Shown here piece after piece: positions 52,468-63,672 of a DNA stretch of 64,000 bases. The DNA is from Cohnella sp. CFH 77786 (GTDB lineage Bacteria > Bacillota > Bacilli > Paenibacillales > Paenibacillaceae): the NCBI RefSeq assembly GCF_019400745.1, contig NZ_WJIB01000007.1, forward strand, positions 1-64,000, given 5' to 3'. The notes beneath the pieces were generated by a model. That model had not been told where the DNA came from. It was given only the letters and a program-made list of their open reading frames with translations, and made no database searches. Positions within the stretch are counted from its first letter, which is position 1. Each line of letters starts with the position of its first letter. The position numbers and the translations under genes are program-made.

Positions 52468-53192
52468 GCCCGTTTCACCCCTTCTTCCAGCAGTTCGGCC
52501 AAATGCAGGACCTTCACCTTGTCGCCGCGGTACCGCAGATTGCCCGCGATATTCATCAGGCACGCCATGTCAAGCCCGACCAAAACTTCCGCTTCGGTCT
52601 CCCGTACGTGATCCGCTTTCTCCGTCACCATCGCTCCCGATATATCCGCCATTTTGACCGCGAACGTACCTCCGAAGCCGCAGCAATCCTCCGCAAACGG
52701 CAATGGCACAAGCTCCAGCCCCCGAACGTGCCGCATCAATTCCAGCGGCTCGTCCTTGACGCCGAGCAGCCGGCTCCCGTGGCAGGAAGGGTGGTAAGTG
52801 ACCTTATGCGGGAAGACGGCGCCAACGTCCTTCACCCCGAGCACCTGGACCAGGAATTGGGTAAACTCGTACGACTTCCGCTGAAGCTCCTGCGCTTTGG
52901 GCAGCCATTCCGGATCGTTCTCGAACAGCTTCGGGTAGTGGTGGATCATGCCGGTGCAGGAGCCGGACGGGGAAATGACGAAATCGCTGTCCGCGAACGC
53001 TTTCAATATCGTCGCCGCGCTCTCCCTCGCTTCTTTCCAATACCCGCTGTTAAAGGCCGGTTGGCCGCAGCACGTCTGAACTTGCGGGAAATCGAGGCGC
53101 ACCCCGTACCGGGCAAGCAGACGCACCATCGCTTCCCCGACGCGGGGGTAGACGGCATCGCTCAAACAAGTGATAAACAAGGACACTTTCAA
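52464..53192 (-). CDS. lutA: Lactate utilisation protein A (CCG domain)
   Basis: A 242-residue protein with two cysteine-rich CCG domains: LDFPQVQTCCGQPAFNSGY and PFAEDCCGFGGTFAVK, plus SPSGSCTGMIHHYP and HPSCHGSRLLG. I choose the TTG at 53192, 6 nt after GGAGGGTG, because it gives MKVSLF, the start of B. subtilis LutA; the frame reaches 8 codons further. It is the first gene of lutABC-lutR. Confidence 0.93.
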   Translation of the reverse strand: MKVSLFITCLSDAVYPRVGEAMVRLLARYGVRLDFPQVQTCCGQPAFNSGYWKEARESAATILKAFADSDFVISPSGSCTGMIHHYPKLFENDPEWLPKAQELQRKSYEFTQFLVQVLGVKDVGAVFPHKVTYHPSCHGSRLLGVKDEPLELMRHVRGLELVPLPFAEDCCGFGGTFAVKMADISGAMVTEKADHVRETEAEVLVGLDMACLMNIAGNLRYRGDKVKVLHLAELLEEGVKRA

Positions 53193-53287
53193 GTCAGGCA
53201 CCCTCCATCCGTCCATTCATATGATTGTCAGGTTGTCAGACAAGTTCGATTCAAAAAAGAAGGGATCGCTCCCCCCTCGATCGGCGC

Positions 53288-54055
53288 TTATACTCGGATC
53301 GTCTCGATCCGTTTTTCCTTCAACATGTCTACCGTTTCCTCCGCAGCGCTCCGGTCGGTAATGACGGCGTCGATTTCGCCCCAGTCGGCGACGTGCGTAA
53401 ACGCCTGCACGCCGATTTTGCTCGCGTCGGCAAGCAGGATGACTTGGTCTGCAATCCCGATCATCCGCTGTTTGACGCGCCCTTGCAGTTCGTTCGACTC
53501 GCTGACGCCCCGCTCCGGATGCACGCCTTTGCAGGAGAAAAACAGTTTATCGACATGATAGGCCTCCAGCGAACGTTCGGCCAGCGGCCCGACGAATGAC
53601 AGGGAGCGCTGGGCCAGCAGCCCGCCGGTGGAGATCACCTCGATCTTCTCCTTCGCGGCCAGCTCGGTCGCGACTTTGATCGAGTTCGTCAGCACGGTAA
53701 GCGGTATGTCGGGCAGGGTACGCGCCATGTACCAAGCCGTCGTGCTGGCATCGAGCAGGATCCTGTCCTTCGGCCGGATCCGGCCGACCGCCGCTTCCGC
53801 GATCCGCTTCTTCTCCTCGGCATGCTGGATTTCGCGTTCCGCATACGGGATTTCCGGTTGCGGCGCGGGACCCGTCTGCACGCTCACCGCTCCGCCGTGG
53901 GAACGGCGGAGGCGCCCAGCCGCCTCCAGCCGGTCCAGGTCCCGGCGGATCGTCTCCTCCGTCACCTCGCACAGCTCGCTGAGCTCGGTGACCCGGATGC
54001 TCCCTCTTTCGTTCACCAGCCGAACGATTTTCTCGTAACGTTCCGCGACCAGCAT
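53288..54055 (-). CDS. DeoR-family regulator of the rhamnose genes
   Basis: A 255-residue protein with an N-terminal helix-turn-helix (RYEKIVRLVNERGSIRVTELSELCEVTEETIRRDLDRLEAAGRLRRSHGGAV) and a DeoR sugar-phosphate sensor domain (ILLDASTTAWYMARTL, VLTNSIKVATEL, STGGLL). It stands between rhaB and lutABC on the same strand; in Bacillus a DeoR-type repressor (RhaR) sits in the rhamnose operon. The effector is probably L-rhamnulose-1-phosphate, by analogy. Confidence 0.88.
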   Translation of the reverse strand: MLVAERYEKIVRLVNERGSIRVTELSELCEVTEETIRRDLDRLEAAGRLRRSHGGAVSVQTGPAPQPEIPYAEREIQHAEEKKRIAEAAVGRIRPKDRILLDASTTAWYMARTLPDIPLTVLTNSIKVATELAAKEKIEVISTGGLLAQRSLSFVGPLAERSLEAYHVDKLFFSCKGVHPERGVSESNELQGRVKQRMIGIADQVILLADASKIGVQAFTHVADWGEIDAVITDRSAAEETVDMLKEKRIETIRV

Positions 54056-54100
54056 GACGTCCCTCTTTCCAATCTTATTCGGTCGGCAGCCCGGTTACGA

Positions 54101-54160
54101 ATCCCCAAAAAGTGACGAGTGCCTTCGAAGTCAATTCCGATTCCTTTTTTGGGGCCCCGA
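54101..54160. repeat. Copy of the dispersed CCCCAAAAAGTGA element
   Basis: ATCCCCAAAAAGTGACG at the left and TTTTTTGGGGCCCC at the right are shared in pattern with the element at 45775-45862 (ATTCCCC-CAAAGTGACG and GGGGGCCCC). It lies between the DeoR gene and rhaB and forms the last ten codons of rhaB. Confidence 0.55.
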
Positions 54161-55627
54161 AAGCTCCGTTATATGAAGAAAACGTCCGTACGCCTCCGTC
54201 CAAACCTCCGCCGCTTCCGGCTCGTAGTCCTTCACCGGGAACGACTCCCGGATGACCCGCCTGGCTTCGGCCATATCCCGGAAGTGTCCGCCCGCGATCC
54301 ATTGCACCGCCAGATTGCCGATGGCGCTTCCCTCCGCGGGTCCGGCCCACACCGGCTTCCCGATAGCGTTCGACGTCCACCTGCAGAGAAGCTCGTTATG
54401 GATGCCGCCGCCCACCATATGCAGGCCGCCGAACGTGCGGCCGGACAGGGACTCGGTCAGTTCGAGCACATACCGATATTTTAAGGCAAGACTCTCCAAA
54501 ATGCACCGTACGATTTCTCCCGGCTCCTCCGGCGGACGTTGGCCGGTCTGCGCACAGTATTGCCGGATCCTCGCCGGCATGTCTCCCGGATGCAGGAACA
54601 GGGGGGCGTCCGGTTCGATGAACGCTGCCAGCGGCTTCGCTTCACCGGCCAACCGGACCAGTTCGGGGAACGAGTAGTCGGCTCCTTGGCGCGCCCACTC
54701 CCGGCGGCTTTCCTGCAAAATCCACAAGCCCATGATATTCTTCAGCAGCCGGTACGTCCCCGAGACGCCGCCCTCGTTCGTGAAGTTGAGGCGCCGGGCC
54801 CGTTCGTCGATGACCGGCCGGTCGATTTCGGTCCCCAGCAGGGACCACGTGCCGCAGCTCAGATACGCAAAATCGCGGTCCAGCGCCGGAACGGCCGCGA
54901 CGGCGGAACCCGTGTCATGCTCCGCGACCGCGATCACCGGAATCGCCCCCAGATCCAACTCTTCCCGAACCGAAGCCCGGAGTACGCCTGCCGGACTGCC
55001 CGGCTGCAGCACCTGGGCGAACCACGAGGCGGGCAGCCCCAGCCTGCCGAGCAATTCGCCGTCCCAACCGCCGGTCAGCGGGTTGTACAGCTGCGTCGTC
55101 GTGGCGTTCGAGAATTCGCTCCATTTCTCCCCGGTCAGGAAATAGCGAAGCAGATCGGGAATCATCAGGAAATGCCGGGCTTGCTCCAGCAAGGGGGATC
55201 CGGCTTTCTTCAAAGCATAGAGCTGAAAAATGCTGTTGAACGGCAAAAACTGAATGCCGGTACGCGCAAACAGCGTTTCCGCCGGAATCTCCGCGAACAA
55301 CTTCTCCATCATGCCGTCGGTGTGGCGGTCGCGGTAATGGAACGGATTGCCGAGCAGCCCTCCGTCCGGACCGACGAAGCCGAAATCCACCGCCCAGGAA
55401 TCGATCCCCAGGCTGTCCGGCACGATGCCGAGATGCTTCGTTTTCAGCAGGCCCTGCTTGAGCTCGTGATACAGACGGAGGATGTCCCAGTGCAGGCGGT
55501 CGCCCACCTGCACCGGATCGTTCGGAAACCGGTGGACTTCCTCCGTCTCGATTCGCCGGTCCGTCAACCGGCCGAGAAGCGCCCGTCCGCTGCTCGCGCC
55601 GAGGTCAAATGCGAGAGTATACGACAA
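54131..55627 (-). CDS. rhaB: Rhamnulokinase
   Basis: A 498-residue FGGY-family kinase that phosphorylates L-rhamnulose. DLGASSGRALLG is the N-terminal phosphate motif, followed by ATTTQLYNP, VIAVAEHDTGSAVAAVP, YLSCGTWSLLGTE, and MVGGGIHNELLCRWTSNAIG near the C terminus. It starts at TTG with AGGGTGA upstream. The last residues LSGPQKRNRN are read from a dispersed repeat, so the natural C terminus may have been altered. The order is rhaEW-rhaA-rhaB-deoR. Confidence 0.94.
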   Translation of the reverse strand: MSYTLAFDLGASSGRALLGRLTDRRIETEEVHRFPNDPVQVGDRLHWDILRLYHELKQGLLKTKHLGIVPDSLGIDSWAVDFGFVGPDGGLLGNPFHYRDRHTDGMMEKLFAEIPAETLFARTGIQFLPFNSIFQLYALKKAGSPLLEQARHFLMIPDLLRYFLTGEKWSEFSNATTTQLYNPLTGGWDGELLGRLGLPASWFAQVLQPGSPAGVLRASVREELDLGAIPVIAVAEHDTGSAVAAVPALDRDFAYLSCGTWSLLGTEIDRPVIDERARRLNFTNEGGVSGTYRLLKNIMGLWILQESRREWARQGADYSFPELVRLAGEAKPLAAFIEPDAPLFLHPGDMPARIRQYCAQTGQRPPEEPGEIVRCILESLALKYRYVLELTESLSGRTFGGLHMVGGGIHNELLCRWTSNAIGKPVWAGPAEGSAIGNLAVQWIAGGHFRDMAEARRVIRESFPVKDYEPEAAEVWTEAYGRFLHITELSGPQKRNRN

Positions 55628-55655
55628 TGCCCATCACCCTTCGAAACGAGATCGA

Positions 55656-56918
55656 TCAACCTCGCTGCAGCAAAACTTCCTTCTCGTATTGTTTCACTTC
55701 CGCGATCCACGTCTCCCGCACCGGCACGCCTTTTTTCGCGCAATAATAGTCCCAGACCGCCCCGAACGGATACGACTTGAACTCTTCCGTCAGCGCAAGA
55801 CGCGTGGTGTAGTCGCCCCCCAGCTCCGCCTTCTTCAAAGCTTCCACCGGTTCGAGCATCGCGCGGAGCAGCGCCTTGATCGTGTTGCGCGTCCCGATGA
55901 CCCACGCCGCGACCCGGTTGATGCTGGCGTCGAAGAAGTCGAGGCCGATATGCGTGATGCCGAGCAGATCGTGGCGCACGAGTTCGCGGCCGATGTCCAG
56001 CAACTCGTCGTCCAGGATGACGACGTGGTCGCTGTCCCAGCGCATCGGACGGCTCACGTGCAGCAGAATGCCGCTGGCGAACAACGCAAGGGAGGACAGC
56101 TTGTTCGAAATGACTTCCGTCGGATGGAAATGGCCGGCATCCAAGCAGATCAGTTTGTCGTTGCGAAGACCGTAGCCCATATAGAACTCGTGGGAACCGA
56201 CGACGTAAGCTTCCGAACCGAGGCCGAACAGCTTGCTCTCCACGGCGTCGAGGTTGTGCTTCGGGTTCAGCGGTTCCGCGAACACCTCGTCGAGCGATGC
56301 CTTGAGGCGCTGACGGGGTCCCATGCGGTCCACGGGAATGTCCTTGAAGCCGTCCGGAACCCACACGTTCGTCACGCAAGTTTGGCCGAGTTGTTCGCCG
56401 AAATAAGCGCCGATCTTCCGTGAAACCCGGCAATGGTCGATCCAGAACCGGCGGATTTCCGGATCCGGATGACTCAGCGTGAAGCCGTCCTTCGACTTCT
56501 CGTGTGAGAAGCAGGTCGGATTGAAGTCGAGGCCCAGCCCCTGCTCCTTCGCCCAATCGACCCATTTTCGAAAATGTTTCGGCTCCAGCCGGTCGAGTTC
56601 GACTTTCTCGTCGGTGTCGGCATAGATCGCGTGGAGATTGACTTTGTGTTTGCCGGGAATGAGCGAGAACGCCTTCTCCAGGTCGGTCCGAAGCTCTTCC
56701 GGCGTGCGGGCGGCTCCGGGGTAGGAGCCGGTTACGGAAATGCCCCCGGTCAGCTCCTGGTCGCGGTTCAGGAACCCTCGCACGTCGTCCCCCTGCCAGC
56801 AATGCACGGAAATCTTGATCTGCTCGAGCCTGCTCAGAGCCTGATCGACGTCGATTCCGTGCGCGCCGTACAGCTTCTTGGCCTCTTCATAATTCCTTTC
56901 GATATCGGACAGCGGCAT
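55656..56918 (-). CDS. rhaA: L-rhamnose isomerase
   Basis: A 420-residue metal-dependent isomerase converting L-rhamnose to L-rhamnulose. Characteristic stretches are [75 protein letters not shown] and VILDDEL, which supply the metal-binding acidic and His residues. AAAGGATG precedes the ATG. It lies 42 bp after rhaEW and 28 bp before rhaB. Confidence 0.96.
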   Translation of the reverse strand: MPLSDIERNYEEAKKLYGAHGIDVDQALSRLEQIKISVHCWQGDDVRGFLNRDQELTGGISVTGSYPGAARTPEELRTDLEKAFSLIPGKHKVNLHAIYADTDEKVELDRLEPKHFRKWVDWAKEQGLGLDFNPTCFSHEKSKDGFTLSHPDPEIRRFWIDHCRVSRKIGAYFGEQLGQTCVTNVWVPDGFKDIPVDRMGPRQRLKASLDEVFAEPLNPKHNLDAVESKLFGLGSEAYVVGSHEFYMGYGLRNDKLICLDAGHFHPTEVISNKLSSLALFASGILLHVSRPMRWDSDHVVILDDELLDIGRELVRHDLLGITHIGLDFFDASINRVAAWVIGTRNTIKALLRAMLEPVEALKKAELGGDYTTRLALTEEFKSYPFGAVWDYYCAKKGVPVRETWIAEVKQYEKEVLLQRG

Positions 56919-56960
56919 GGGTCAGCATCCTTTCTCCCCGTTAAGGGGCGAATGTACGAA

Positions 56961-59030
<2,070 letters not shown>

Positions 59031-59178
59031 GCAAATACCTCCGGATACTTTTGTTTTTCTGTCTTTGTAAGCAGTATAACATGCCCGTTTGTTTTTGAAT
59101 ATGAGGGTAAACGGATAAAAACAAAAAAAGTTGTGGATTCGTGACCGATCCCCGGGCCGTTCAAGGAGAGACTCGTCC

Positions 59179-59985
59179 GAGGTAAAGCTTGTCGCACAGG
59201 TTAAACGTGCGGAGGATATAGGTACCTGGGATAGCTGCGTTAAGCTCGCCGTGCGAGCTTAACGTGACGGAGATGGGATTGGGAGGCAGCGTCAAGTTCG
59301 CCATGCGAAGTAAACGTGACGGGGACGCGGGTAGCTTCGTGAAGCTCGCTGTGCGAGCTTAAAGTGCCGGGGACGCGATTGGGTAGCTGAGTTAAGCTCG
59401 CCGTGCGAACTTAACGTGCTGGGGACGCGATTGGGTAGCTGAGTTAAGCTCGCCGTGCGAACTTAACATACCGGAGATGGGATTAGGCGGCAGCGTCAAG
59501 CTTGCCATGCAAGCTTAACGTGCCGGAGGTGGGATTAGGCGGCAGCGTTAAGCTTGCCTTGCCAGCTTAACGTGCCGGAGGTGGGATTAGGCGGCAGCGT
59601 TAAGCTCGCCGTGCGAACTTAACGTGCTGGGGACGCGATTGGGTAGCTGCGTTAAGCTCGCCGTGCGAGCTTAACGTGCCGGAGACGCGATTGGGTAGCT
59701 GCGTTAAGCTTGCCATGCGAGCTTAACGTACCGGGGACGCGGGTAGCTTCGTTAAGCTCGCCGTGCGAACTTAACGTACCGGAGATGGGATTGGGTAGCT
59801 GCGTTAAGCTTGCCATGCGAGCTTAACGTACCGGGGACGCGATTGGGAAGCTGCGTTATGCTCGCCGTGCGAGCTTAACGTGTCGGAGATGGGACTGGGC
59901 GGCAGCGTTATGCTCGCCGTGCGAACTTAACGTGCCGGGTCAGATGTGGATGGTAGCATTTTGCCTGCCACGCAGGTCTGACTTG
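59179..59985. repeat. Tandem array of about 14 hairpin repeats (array 4)
   Basis: The best copies read GTTAAGCTCG-CCGTG-CGAGCTTAAC, a perfect 10-bp stem with a 5-nt loop (CCGTG, CCATG or CCTTG). They recur about every 52 bp, with linkers such as GTGCCGGAGATGGGATTGGG plus TAGCTGC. About fourteen copies lie between 59239 and 59930, with decayed ones at both ends. Some have one arm changed (CGAACTTAAC), so the stem carries a mismatch. It fills nearly the whole gap between rhaEW and the next gene; I see no coding sequence there. Confidence 0.93.
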
Positions 59986-60052
59986 CGGACACGGAAGTGC
60001 GATGAGGAGAAAAAGAAAGGCCGGCTATCGATCGAGTGTCGTCAAACCATGT

Positions 60053-60952
60053 TCACGACACCGTCGACATGCCTCCATTAACATGAAGCACATGACCGGT
60101 CACGTAAGAGGAGTCGTCGGAAGCCAGATAGACGTACGTCGGCGCCAGTTCGAACGGCTGAGCGGCACGCTTCATGGGCGCTTGTACGCCGAACTTCTTG
60201 ACCACCTCGGCCGGAAAGGCCGAGACGATCAGCGGCGTCCATACCGGACCCGGTGCAACCGCGTTCACGCGGATGCCGGAATCGATCAGCTGCCGTGCCA
60301 AAGAACGGGTAAAAGCAACGATCGCGCCTTTGGTGGCGGCGTAATCGATTTGATTCGGTTCTCCCTCGTATGCCGTCGCGGAAGCGGTGCTGATGATGGA
60401 GCTTCCCCGGCGGAGATGCGGAAGCGCCGCCTTGGTCAAGAAAAAAAGAGGATAGATGTTCGTGCGAAACGTATTGTCCAACTGGTCCTCGGATATGTTT
60501 AAGATGCTCTTCTTCGGATACGACACGGCTTGGTTCATGACGAGAACGTCGATTCGCCCGAACGTATCCATCGTTTTGCGTACCGTTTCCGCAGCGGAAG
60601 CTTCCGCCCGCAAATCGGACGGGATCGGCAGACAGCGGCGCCCATATGCGGATACGCGCCGCACGGTTTCGGCTGCATCCTCGTGTTCGTCGAGGTAGCC
60701 GATGGCCACGTCCGCGCCTTCCTTGGCATAAGCGATCGCGACGGCGCGTCCGATCCCGCTGTCTCCGCCCGTGATCACCGCCACTTTGCCTTGCAGCTTC
60801 CCGCTTCCCCTGTATTGCGGGTTGTCCGAAATCGGCGGAGGCACCATCGCATATTCGAAGGCCGGCTGCCGATCCTGATGCTGAGGAGGAAAGGATACCG
60901 GCTCGGTCTCGCATTTCGTCTCGGAACCATAATAGGGGTACTGAGGGATCAT
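60053..60952 (-). CDS. Short-chain dehydrogenase (YhdF/YhxC-like)
   Basis: A 299-residue classical SDR with a 45-residue N-terminal extension rich in Pro/Gln/Tyr. The cofactor loop is TGGDSGIGRAVA, the Asn motif is MNQAV, and catalytic Ser..YxxxK appears as STASATAYEG..IDYAATKGA. The C terminus ends GHVLHVNGGMSTVS. The same extension occurs in Bacillus general-stress SDRs. GGGAGGAT precedes the ATG. It follows a second SDR gene by 64 bp. Substrate unknown. Confidence 0.9.
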   Translation of the reverse strand: MIPQYPYYGSETKCETEPVSFPPQHQDRQPAFEYAMVPPPISDNPQYRGSGKLQGKVAVITGGDSGIGRAVAIAYAKEGADVAIGYLDEHEDAAETVRRVSAYGRRCLPIPSDLRAEASAAETVRKTMDTFGRIDVLVMNQAVSYPKKSILNISEDQLDNTFRTNIYPLFFLTKAALPHLRRGSSIISTASATAYEGEPNQIDYAATKGAIVAFTRSLARQLIDSGIRVNAVAPGPVWTPLIVSAFPAEVVKKFGVQAPMKRAAQPFELAPTYVYLASDDSSYVTGHVLHVNGGMSTVS

Positions 60953-61016
60953 GCTTTATCCTCCCGTCGGCTGATCAACAGCAGGATATTCACCCGTTTG
61001 AAGAACGGTTCGGCGT

Positions 61017-61859
61017 TCAAACAACAAACGGAGGGATCAGCCTCCCGTCGACATCCGTGAACCCGTATTCCCGCGCGAGTTCCCCGGCCTGCAGCACTTG
61101 CCCGTTCCGGCGCCGCACATCGCGGTCTCCTGCCAAAGCGGCAACCGCACGTCCGACGTAATGCGGGGACTCCGTGCGCCCCAAAGCTTCGACTTCCCGC
61201 CAATGATCTTCGTCCGTCTGGAAGACCCGAAGCACCAGTTCCGTCCGCATCCATCCGGGGGAAACCCCGACCGCCGTGATTCCGGTACCGGCAAGATCCT
61301 GCGCCAATCCGAACACCATCCGGTTAATCGCGTTCTTCGCAAGATCGTAATAGAAGGTTCCCAGATACTTATCCTGATCCCGGAAGGTGGTGTGTACGAT
61401 CAAGCCGGTACCCTTCTCCAACATCAGCGGAATCGCATAACGGTTCGTCGCGATTTGCGCGCGCACTCCTCGCTGAAACATCGCTTCCCACAGCTGCAAG
61501 GGAGATTCCCAGAAGGGTTTGGGCTGCATATTGGTTTCGAATTCGTGCAGTCCCCAAACGTTGTTCACCAGAATGTCGAGACCTCCTTGCTCCTGCCGGA
61601 TCTTCCCGATGAGCGCCTCCGTCTCCTCGTCGCGCGTGTGGTCGCAGCGGCATGCGATAGCCGATCCGCCGGCCAAGCGGATCTCCTCGGCGGTTTCATC
61701 TATGCTTCCCGGAAAATCGCAGGTCGTCGCGCCGCGCAAACTTCTTCCCGAGATATAGACGGTTGCTCCGGCTTTCCCAAGCTCCAAGGCAATGCCCCGG
61801 CCTGCCCCCCTGCTTCCGCCCGTCACGAGGGCGACTTTGCCTTCCAGCATCTTGCTCAT
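61017..61859 (-). CDS. Short-chain dehydrogenase, DHRS1-like
   Basis: A 280-residue SDR. The cofactor motif is TGGSRGAGRGIALELG, followed by YISGRS, DILVNNVWG, and YYDLAKNAINRM in place of the usual YxxxK region. These features are typical of the DHRS1-like group. The ATG at 61859 follows GGAGGAAAG; the frame extends 9 codons upstream. It is first of a two-SDR run. Substrate unknown. Confidence 0.88.
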   Translation of the reverse strand: MSKMLEGKVALVTGGSRGAGRGIALELGKAGATVYISGRSLRGATTCDFPGSIDETAEEIRLAGGSAIACRCDHTRDEETEALIGKIRQEQGGLDILVNNVWGLHEFETNMQPKPFWESPLQLWEAMFQRGVRAQIATNRYAIPLMLEKGTGLIVHTTFRDQDKYLGTFYYDLAKNAINRMVFGLAQDLAGTGITAVGVSPGWMRTELVLRVFQTDEDHWREVEALGRTESPHYVGRAVAALAGDRDVRRRNGQVLQAGELAREYGFTDVDGRLIPPFVV

Positions 61860-62118
61860 CTTTCCTCCATCTCCTTCTTCAAGCAATCTCTCTTGATCTT
61901 ACTCGCAGCAATATGTCAGGGACTGTCATATTCATTTCGCAACGAACCTTGGAGTCGCTATTGATCTCTTGTCCGGGCAGGATCGTCTCCTCCCGATTAT
62001 CCGCACTCGACCATGGGTGCAAGTCACTCCGAAGACGCCAAACACATATGTTGTAATGCCTGGATTCATGTCTGCCTGCCCCTTCCTTGTAAATATGCCT
62101 TTGCAAAGGGTGAGCGTA

Positions 62119-63672
62119 TTGCCTTACAGTTCCGCATCGGGTAAAGCCTGGAGCAACCGGCTCATTCGCCGCATCATGGCTAATTGCCGCCACCGGTCAA
62201 TTCTCGACGTAGGCGCAGGGGCCGGATTCTATTCCGACGACCTTCGCCCCCGGCTTCCCGGCGTTCGGTTTGTAGCGGTTGAAATTTGGAAGGACTATAT
62301 CCTTGAATTCAATCTGGATCGGAAATACGACCGGGTTCTCAATCTCGATATCCGGGAATGGTCTCCCGATGAAGCATTTGGAATCACCATCTGCGGTGAT
62401 GTATTAGAGCACATGAGCAAGAACGATGCCATCGCGACCTATAAGAAACTGCTGAACAGCAGCGAATTCATTGTCTTAAGCATTCCGGTCGTTCCGTATC
62501 CGCAGGGAGAATACCGCGGCAATCCTTATGAACGGCACATCAAGGATGACTGGAGCCATCGCGAGGTTATGGAGTCTTTCCCCAACATCGCCATTTGCAG
62601 GGTTGAGAACGAACTGGGCGTTTACATCGGATGGAACCCCGATCTGCATACCGCCGCGGAGATTGCGGAAGCCAACCGTCCGATCATCGGAATCTATGGC
62701 ATCTACAAGAATGAAGAGAAGTTTATCGAGCGCTTCTTGGATTCCACGAAGCAGGCGGACGAAATCGTCTTATGCGATACCGGCTCAACCGACGAAACCA
62801 ACGAACGGATTCAACGGTTCACGGAGAAACATCCCGAAGCACCGGTGAAGACATTCTCCATACACGTATCCCCCTGGCGATTTGATGATGCCCGGAATGC
62901 TGCTTTGTCTCTGGTGGGTTCAGACATTGATGTTTGCATCTCTATGGATATCGACGAATATCTCATGGAAGATTGGAAGGCTTATTTGATCCGCCATTGG
63001 GAATACGGCATTACCCGATATCATCATCGGTTTAAAACATTCTGGTCTCCCGAACATCATACCGAACATTTGCATAATCGCATTCATAGCAGGACGGGAT
63101 ATACATGGAAGTTGCCCATTCACGAAATTTTGGAAAGCCATGCGGAAGAGAAAGTCAAGTTCCTGGATGATTTCTACATGTTTCAGGAGCCGGATCAGCA
63201 GAAATCCAGAAGCTACTATCTCCCCTTATTGCTGCAGTCTGTTCGTGAGCGCAAGGATATTTGGAAATCTTGGAGCTTTCTAGCGATAGAATATCTCGCG
63301 CGCGGAGAATGGAATGAAGCCCGGCAAGCCATAGAAACCGCGCTCGCGATTGCCGACAGCGATAAAGCCTACTTGTATTTGCAGCTGCACGAGGTTTACA
63401 GGAATCAAAGGAACTCCTCCATGGCTCTATTATGCCTCAACAACGCGATTCTTCACCTGCCGGACCGGAGAGAACCTTATGTGAAGAAAGCCTTGTATTT
63501 AAATGAGTTGGAAAGAAACGGGGAAGCCTTATTCGCATTAAACGAAGCCGAACGGTTGACGAGCAAAATCATTGACTACCACTTTACTCCGATCGCATGG
63601 GACCCGGAATTCTCTCGCTTGAAAACCAAAATCGGGGAACTCGCTCGGATGGAAAGCGGGGCCATCTCATGA
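62119..63672 (+). CDS. Methyltransferase–glycosyltransferase–TPR fusion protein
   Basis: A 517-residue protein. Residues 8-180 are a class I SAM methyltransferase (ILDVGAGAGFYSDDLR, TICGDVLEHMSKNDAI). Residues 190-385 are a family 2-like glycosyltransferase (GIYGIYKNEEKFIERFLDSTKQADEIVLCDTGSTDET, metal motif ISMDIDEYL). The C-terminal 130 residues are TPR-like helices (GEWNEARQAIETALAIA, NSSMALLCLNNAILHLP). The likely start is TTG 62119 after AAGGGTGA; an ATG at 62095 or the longer frame from 61969 is also possible. GC is lower than in the neighbours. It overlaps the next GT gene (ATGA). Confidence 0.8.
   Translation: MPYSSASGKAWSNRLIRRIMANCRHRSILDVGAGAGFYSDDLRPRLPGVRFVAVEIWKDYILEFNLDRKYDRVLNLDIREWSPDEAFGITICGDVLEHMSKNDAIATYKKLLNSSEFIVLSIPVVPYPQGEYRGNPYERHIKDDWSHREVMESFPNIAICRVENELGVYIGWNPDLHTAAEIAEANRPIIGIYGIYKNEEKFIERFLDSTKQADEIVLCDTGSTDETNERIQRFTEKHPEAPVKTFSIHVSPWRFDDARNAALSLVGSDIDVCISMDIDEYLMEDWKAYLIRHWEYGITRYHHRFKTFWSPEHHTEHLHNRIHSRTGYTWKLPIHEILESHAEEKVKFLDDFYMFQEPDQQKSRSYYLPLLLQSVRERKDIWKSWSFLAIEYLARGEWNEARQAIETALAIADSDKAYLYLQLHEVYRNQRNSSMALLCLNNAILHLPDRREPYVKKALYLNELERNGEALFALNEAERLTSKIIDYHFTPIAWDPEFSRLKTKIGELARMESGAIS

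Noticed and set aside
59031..59150. Consensus promoter for rhaEW
   Set aside because: A TATACT -10 hexamer is present, but no acceptable -35 lies at 16-18 bp; it may be an activator-dependent promoter, so I left it uncalled.
59179..59985. CRISPR-like array of palindromic repeats
   Set aside because: Linkers between palindromes are near-identical rather than unique spacers, copies vary, and no cas genes are present in the window.
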